DNA of 64,000 nucleotides from Streptomyces sp. NBC_01237 (lineage in GTDB: Bacteria > Actinomycetota > Actinomycetes > Streptomycetales > Streptomycetaceae). The notes under the pieces are model-generated. The model was given only the letters and a program-made list of their open reading frames with translations. It searched no databases and was not told where the DNA came from. The position numbers were made by a program, and so were the translations under genes. The DNA is taken from contig NZ_CP108509.1 in the NCBI RefSeq assembly GCF_035917275.1, positions 1,488,001-1,552,000 on the forward strand, given 5' to 3'. Position 1 is the stretch's first letter, and every line of letters begins with the position of its first letter. Shown here one piece after another: positions 60,518 to 64,000 of the stretch.

Positions 60518-61419
60518 GCGCGTCGACCGCCACCCGTCCCACCGCGCCCCGTCCCACGGCCCCCCGAAGGACCGGCGCGCCGCGACCCAGGCTGCTGGGC
60601 CGGTCCGTCGTCAATCTCGTCATCGGCATCTCGGTGCTGTACACCCTGCTGCCCGTGCTGTGGCTGGTGCTCGCCTCCACCAAGGACCGGGACGCGCTGT
60701 TCAAGAGCTCGCTGCTGTCGTCGGGCGACTTCTCCTTCGTGCGGAACCTGACGGACCTGTTCGCCCTGGACGGCGGGCTGTACGGGCGCTGGTACGGAAA
60801 CAGCCTGCTCTACGCGGTCCTCGGCGCGGCGCTCGGCGCCCTGGTCAGCATCGGCTGCGGCTACGCCTTCGACAAGTACCACTTCCGGCACAAGGAGAAG
60901 CTCTTCGGTCTGGTGCTGGCGGCCGTGATGGTGCCGCAGACCGTGCTGGCGCTGCCGCTCTATCTGATGGCTTCGGCCACCGGCCTGGTGAACACCTTCT
61001 GGTCGGTGTTCATCCCGGTCCTCTTCAACCCCTTCGGCGTCTATCTGGGCCGGATCTTCAGCCAGGGCTACGTACCGAACGAGGTGCTCGAAGCAGCGCG
61101 GGTGGACGGCGCGGGCGAACTGACCACCTACGTCCGGGTGGCGCTGCGGATGCTGGGTCCGGGCCTGGTCACCGTCTTCCTCTTCCAGCTGACCGCGATC
61201 TGGAACAACTTCTTCCTGCCCATGGTCATGCTCTCCGACCAGGATCTGTATCCGGTCAGTCTCGGGCTCTACACCTGGAACAGCGCCGCCAGTGTCTCCC
61301 CCGAGTACTACCCCGCGGTGATCATGGGTTCGCTGCTCGCGGTGCTTCCGCTGATCCTCGCGTTCGCCCTGCTCCAGCGCTTCTGGCGGTCGGGGCTCAC
61401 GGCGGGCGCGGTCAAGTAG
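60514..61419 (+). CDS. Carbohydrate ABC permease 2 (MalG-like)
   Basis: A 301-residue permease, six helices. The EAA loop reads VLEAARVDGAGELTTYVRVA and the start of the helical core is VVNLVIGISVLYTLLPVLWL. It pairs with the preceding permease. The next gene begins 65 bp later. Confidence 0.93.
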   Translation: MSASTATRPTAPRPTAPRRTGAPRPRLLGRSVVNLVIGISVLYTLLPVLWLVLASTKDRDALFKSSLLSSGDFSFVRNLTDLFALDGGLYGRWYGNSLLYAVLGAALGALVSIGCGYAFDKYHFRHKEKLFGLVLAAVMVPQTVLALPLYLMASATGLVNTFWSVFIPVLFNPFGVYLGRIFSQGYVPNEVLEAARVDGAGELTTYVRVALRMLGPGLVTVFLFQLTAIWNNFFLPMVMLSDQDLYPVSLGLYTWNSAASVSPEYYPAVIMGSLLAVLPLILAFALLQRFWRSGLTAGAVK

Positions 61420-61484
61420 CCGGACCGCTCCGGCCGCGCCGCCGGGCGACAGCACCGCAACGGACCCCACGTACCAGGAGAGAG

Positions 61485-62537
61485 ATGCACCGCACCACCG
61501 ACACCACCTCCCCTCCGGCCGGCCGGCCGGTGCGCCGGCCGCGCGCCGCCCTCGCCATGCGGCCGGACGCCTCGGCCGCCCTGCTCACACCCGAGGCCCT
61601 GGCCGCGCTGGGCGAGGTGTGCGCGCTCACCCCGCCGCCGGTCCTCGACGACTTCACCACCGACCGGGCCCGCTCCACCCTCGCGGACGTCGAACTGCTG
61701 GTCACCGGCTGGGGCTGCCCGCCGCTGGACACGGACGTCCTGGCCGCCGCCCCCGCGCTGCGGGCCGTCGTCCACACGGCGGGCTCCGTCCGCGGCCATG
61801 TCACCGCGGCCTGCTGGGAGCGCGGCATCGAGGTCTCGTCGGCCGCCGCCGCCAACGCGCTCCCGGTCGCGGAGTACACCGTCGCGATGATCCTGCTGTC
61901 CGGCAAGCGGGCCCTGGAACGGGCCCGCGAGTACCGCGCCGTACGCCGCCGGGGCAACTGGCTCGGCACGCCGCCGGACGTCGGCAACTACGGCCGGACG
62001 GTGGGCATCCTGTCCGCGTCGATGATCGGCCGAAGGGTGATCGAGCTGCTGCGCCCGTACGATCTGCGGGTCCTCCTGCACGATCCGTACGTCTCCGCGA
62101 CGGAGGCGGCGGCGCTCGGCGTCCGGCAGGTGGGGATCGGCGAACTCTTCGCGCTGAGCGATGCGGTGAGCGTCCACACCCCGCTGCTGACGGCCACCCG
62201 CGGTCTCGTCGGACGGGAACTCCTCGCCTCCATGCGGCCGGACGCGGTGCTGATCAACACCTCGCGCGGCGCGGTCGTGGACCAGGACGCCCTGACCGAC
62301 GTACTCCGGCAGGACCGGATCCGGGCCATCCTCGATGTCACCGAGCCCGACGAACTGCCGGACACGCACCCCCTGTGGGAGTGCGAGAACGCTCTGATCA
62401 CCCCTCATCTCGCCGGATCCCAGGGCAACGAATGGCGCCGGCTGACCGAACTGGCGGTCGGCGAGGCCGCCCGTTGGGCCGCGGGCGACGGTTTCGCCCA
62501 TCCCGTATCACAGGAAAGGCTGGCGTTTCTCGCATGA
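61485..62537 (+). CDS. D-isomer-specific 2-hydroxyacid dehydrogenase
   Basis: A 350-residue NAD-dependent dehydrogenase. Catalytic residues are visible: Arg in NTSRGAVVDQDAL, Glu in VTEPDELPDTHPLW and His in LITPHLAGSQGNEW. The NAD-binding loop reads TVGILSASMIGRRVIELL, where the usual GxGxxG is GILSASMIG, a variant of this subfamily. ATG 61485 follows AGGAGAGAG. It overlaps the next gene by four bases (ATGA). In this setting it may interconvert a keto- and hydroxy-acid made during sugar-acid breakdown. Confidence 0.9.
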   Translation: MHRTTDTTSPPAGRPVRRPRAALAMRPDASAALLTPEALAALGEVCALTPPPVLDDFTTDRARSTLADVELLVTGWGCPPLDTDVLAAAPALRAVVHTAGSVRGHVTAACWERGIEVSSAAAANALPVAEYTVAMILLSGKRALERAREYRAVRRRGNWLGTPPDVGNYGRTVGILSASMIGRRVIELLRPYDLRVLLHDPYVSATEAAALGVRQVGIGELFALSDAVSVHTPLLTATRGLVGRELLASMRPDAVLINTSRGAVVDQDALTDVLRQDRIRAILDVTEPDELPDTHPLWECENALITPHLAGSQGNEWRRLTELAVGEAARWAAGDGFAHPVSQERLAFLA

Positions 62538-64000
62538 CCACCACCCCCTCCTTCGAACTCCCCCCGGAAGACCGCGGGTCGAGCCCGTACACCGGATACA
62601 CCCGGGCGCACTGGGAGGCCGCGGCGGACGGGCTGCTGCACGCCGCCTGGCGGTGGGCCACCCCCGGCCGGGCCCTGCTCGACCTGCCCGGACGGCCGTC
62701 CGCCTCCGGGGTCCGGTCCGACGGTCTGGAGGGGTACGCCCGTACGTTCCTGGCCGCCGCTTTCCGGGTCGCGGGCGCCGGCGGCAAGGACCCGCACGGC
62801 TGGCTGGAGCGGTACGCGGACGGGCTGGGTGCCGGGACGCGGACGCCCGGACGGGACGACACGGAGTCCTGGCCGCTGATCCTGGACCACCAGGTGCAGG
62901 GGCAGCCCATGGTGGAGTCCGCGTCCGTCGCCATCGGGCTGCGGCTGACCCGGCCCTGGCTCTGGGACCGGCTCGACGAAGGGGTGCGGGACCGCGCCGA
63001 GGCATGGCTGCGGGGCGCGCTGCGGCACACCCCGGCACCCAACAACTGGTACCTCTTCCCGTACTCCGTCGCCGGGTTCCTGGAGTCGGTGGGCCGCGGC
63101 GACGCCGAGACCGCGCGGGCCAAGGAGCGGGCGCGGGAACTCCTGGAGGGCTGGTACCGGGGCGAGGGCTGGTACGCGGACGGGGACGGACGGTCCTTCG
63201 ACCACTACAACGGCTGGGCCCTGCACCTGTATCCGGTGCTCGACGCGTATCTGTCGGGTGACGCGGAGCTGTCGGCACGCTACGGGGCACGGCTGCGGGA
63301 GCATCTGGAGAGCTTCTCGCTGATGTTCGGCGCCGACGGCGCTCCCCTGCACTTCGGGCGTTCCCTCTCCTACCGCTTCGCGGCGGGCGCGGCCGTCGGC
63401 ATCGGTGCCGTCTCGGGGCACACCCCCCTGTCTCCCGGAGTCTCCAGGCGGCTGGTCAACGGGTCGCTGCGCTACTTCATGGAACGGGGTGCGACCGGGG
63501 ACGACGGGCTGCTGTCGCTCGGCTGGCACGGCCCGCACGAGGCCACGCTCCAGACCTACTCCGGCCCCTCGTCGCCGTACTGGGCGTCCAAGGCGTTCGT
63601 CGCTCTGCTCGCCCCAGCGGAGCATCCGCTGTGGACGGCGGCCGAGGAACCGGCTCCCAGCGAGGGGCCCGACCGGGTGCTGTCGCTGTCGGCTCCGGGC
63701 TTCCTCGTGCAGTCGACGCGGGCGGACGGCATCGTCCGGCTGCACAACCACGGCAGCGACCACGTCCGGCCGCACGAGGGCGAGTCGGCGGCCGGTGAGG
63801 ACCCGCTCTACGCCCGGCTGGCGTACTCCACGGCGACCGGTCCGACCGCCGCCGCGAACACCGCGGACAACCATCTGTCCGTGCGGGTCGGCGGGGCGCG
63901 CAGCTCCAGGCTGCGCATCCACCCGCTGGGCGCCGGGCACGGCGAGGGCTGGGGCTGGGCGGCGTCCTGGCACCGCCCGGTCTTCCCGACGGGGCCGGCC
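62534..64000 (+). CDS. DUF2264 domain protein (partial, runs off right edge)
   Basis: At least 489 residues with no stop before the window end. It begins after an ATGA overlap with the dehydrogenase. Recognisable DUF2264 segments are LEGYARTFLAAAFRVAG, HTPAPNNWYLFP, WYRGEGWYADGDGRSFDHYN and HFGRSLSYRFAAG. These proteins have a helical (alpha/alpha barrel) fold like polysaccharide-processing enzymes and lie in plant-polysaccharide gene clusters; the activity is not defined. It fits a pectin- or rhamnogalacturonan-type oligosaccharide locus. Confidence 0.85.
   Translation, partial: MTTTPSFELPPEDRGSSPYTGYTRAHWEAAADGLLHAAWRWATPGRALLDLPGRPSASGVRSDGLEGYARTFLAAAFRVAGAGGKDPHGWLERYADGLGAGTRTPGRDDTESWPLILDHQVQGQPMVESASVAIGLRLTRPWLWDRLDEGVRDRAEAWLRGALRHTPAPNNWYLFPYSVAGFLESVGRGDAETARAKERARELLEGWYRGEGWYADGDGRSFDHYNGWALHLYPVLDAYLSGDAELSARYGARLREHLESFSLMFGADGAPLHFGRSLSYRFAAGAAVGIGAVSGHTPLSPGVSRRLVNGSLRYFMERGATGDDGLLSLGWHGPHEATLQTYSGPSSPYWASKAFVALLAPAEHPLWTAAEEPAPSEGPDRVLSLSAPGFLVQSTRADGIVRLHNHGSDHVRPHEGESAAGEDPLYARLAYSTATGPTAAANTADNHLSVRVGGARSSRLRIHPLGAGHGEGWGWAASWHRPVFPTGPA

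Overview
The window is very GC-rich, with GTG/TTG starts, stop-start overlaps (ATGA, GTGA) and long GC-rich hairpin terminators. Together with DmdR/IdeR-type iron boxes, twin-arginine lipoproteins and sugar ABC systems that lack their own ATPase, this points to a Streptomyces or close relative (inference from style and content; no species is claimed).

Positions 1-28,700 hold an iron-regulated hydroxamate siderophore cluster. Minus strand: a GNAT acetyltransferase (cut by the left edge), a Sfp-type phosphopantetheinyl transferase, an unknown 75-aa protein, an amidohydrolase, and a ferric-siderophore importer (ATPase and two FecCD permeases). Plus strand: two half-size ABC exporters. Minus strand again: an MbtH protein, one 14.3-kb NRPS gene, a siderophore-binding lipoprotein and an ornithine N5-monooxygenase. 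Plus strand: a formyltransferase. Five 19-bp iron boxes lie before the transcription units. The NRPS reads C-A-T-C-A-T-C-A-T-C-A-T-C with no epimerase. Its adenylation codes read serine at module 2 and N5-hydroxyornithine at module 3. Modules 1 and 4 share a related code, assigned by elimination to N5-formyl-N5-hydroxyornithine. With the formyltransferase, the acetyltransferase and a terminal condensation domain, this fits foroxymithine (acetyl, two formyl, three hydroxyornithines, one serine, diketopiperazine end) better than coelichelin.

Positions 29,000-40,000 hold chromosomal genes: a DoxX protein, a FadH-like flavoenzyme with a PadR regulator and a clear palindromic operator, an EamA transporter plus PAP2 phosphatase operon divergent from a TetR regulator across an elaborate inverted repeat, an SDR, an SPFH protein overlapping an NAD-kinase-like gene, a Nudix hydrolase, an FBP/FusB-type zinc protein and a PLDc_N/SHOCT membrane protein.

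Positions 40,200-53,000 carry glycerol metabolism and housekeeping-type genes: glpF-glpK, a protein of unknown function, tRNA-Pro(GGG), a LuxR-type ATPase lacking the usual C-terminal HTH, DUF309 and DUF350 proteins, a small membrane protein, and a second operon of FGGY kinase, GlpA-like and GlpB-like flavoproteins. Positions 53,000-64,000 contain an unknown protein, an APC-family permease, a TauE/SafE permease and a carbohydrate operon: DeoR/LacI hybrid regulator, binding lipoprotein, two permeases, a D-2-hydroxyacid dehydrogenase and a DUF2264 protein running off the right edge. No CRISPR array, insertion sequence, integrase or rRNA was seen.
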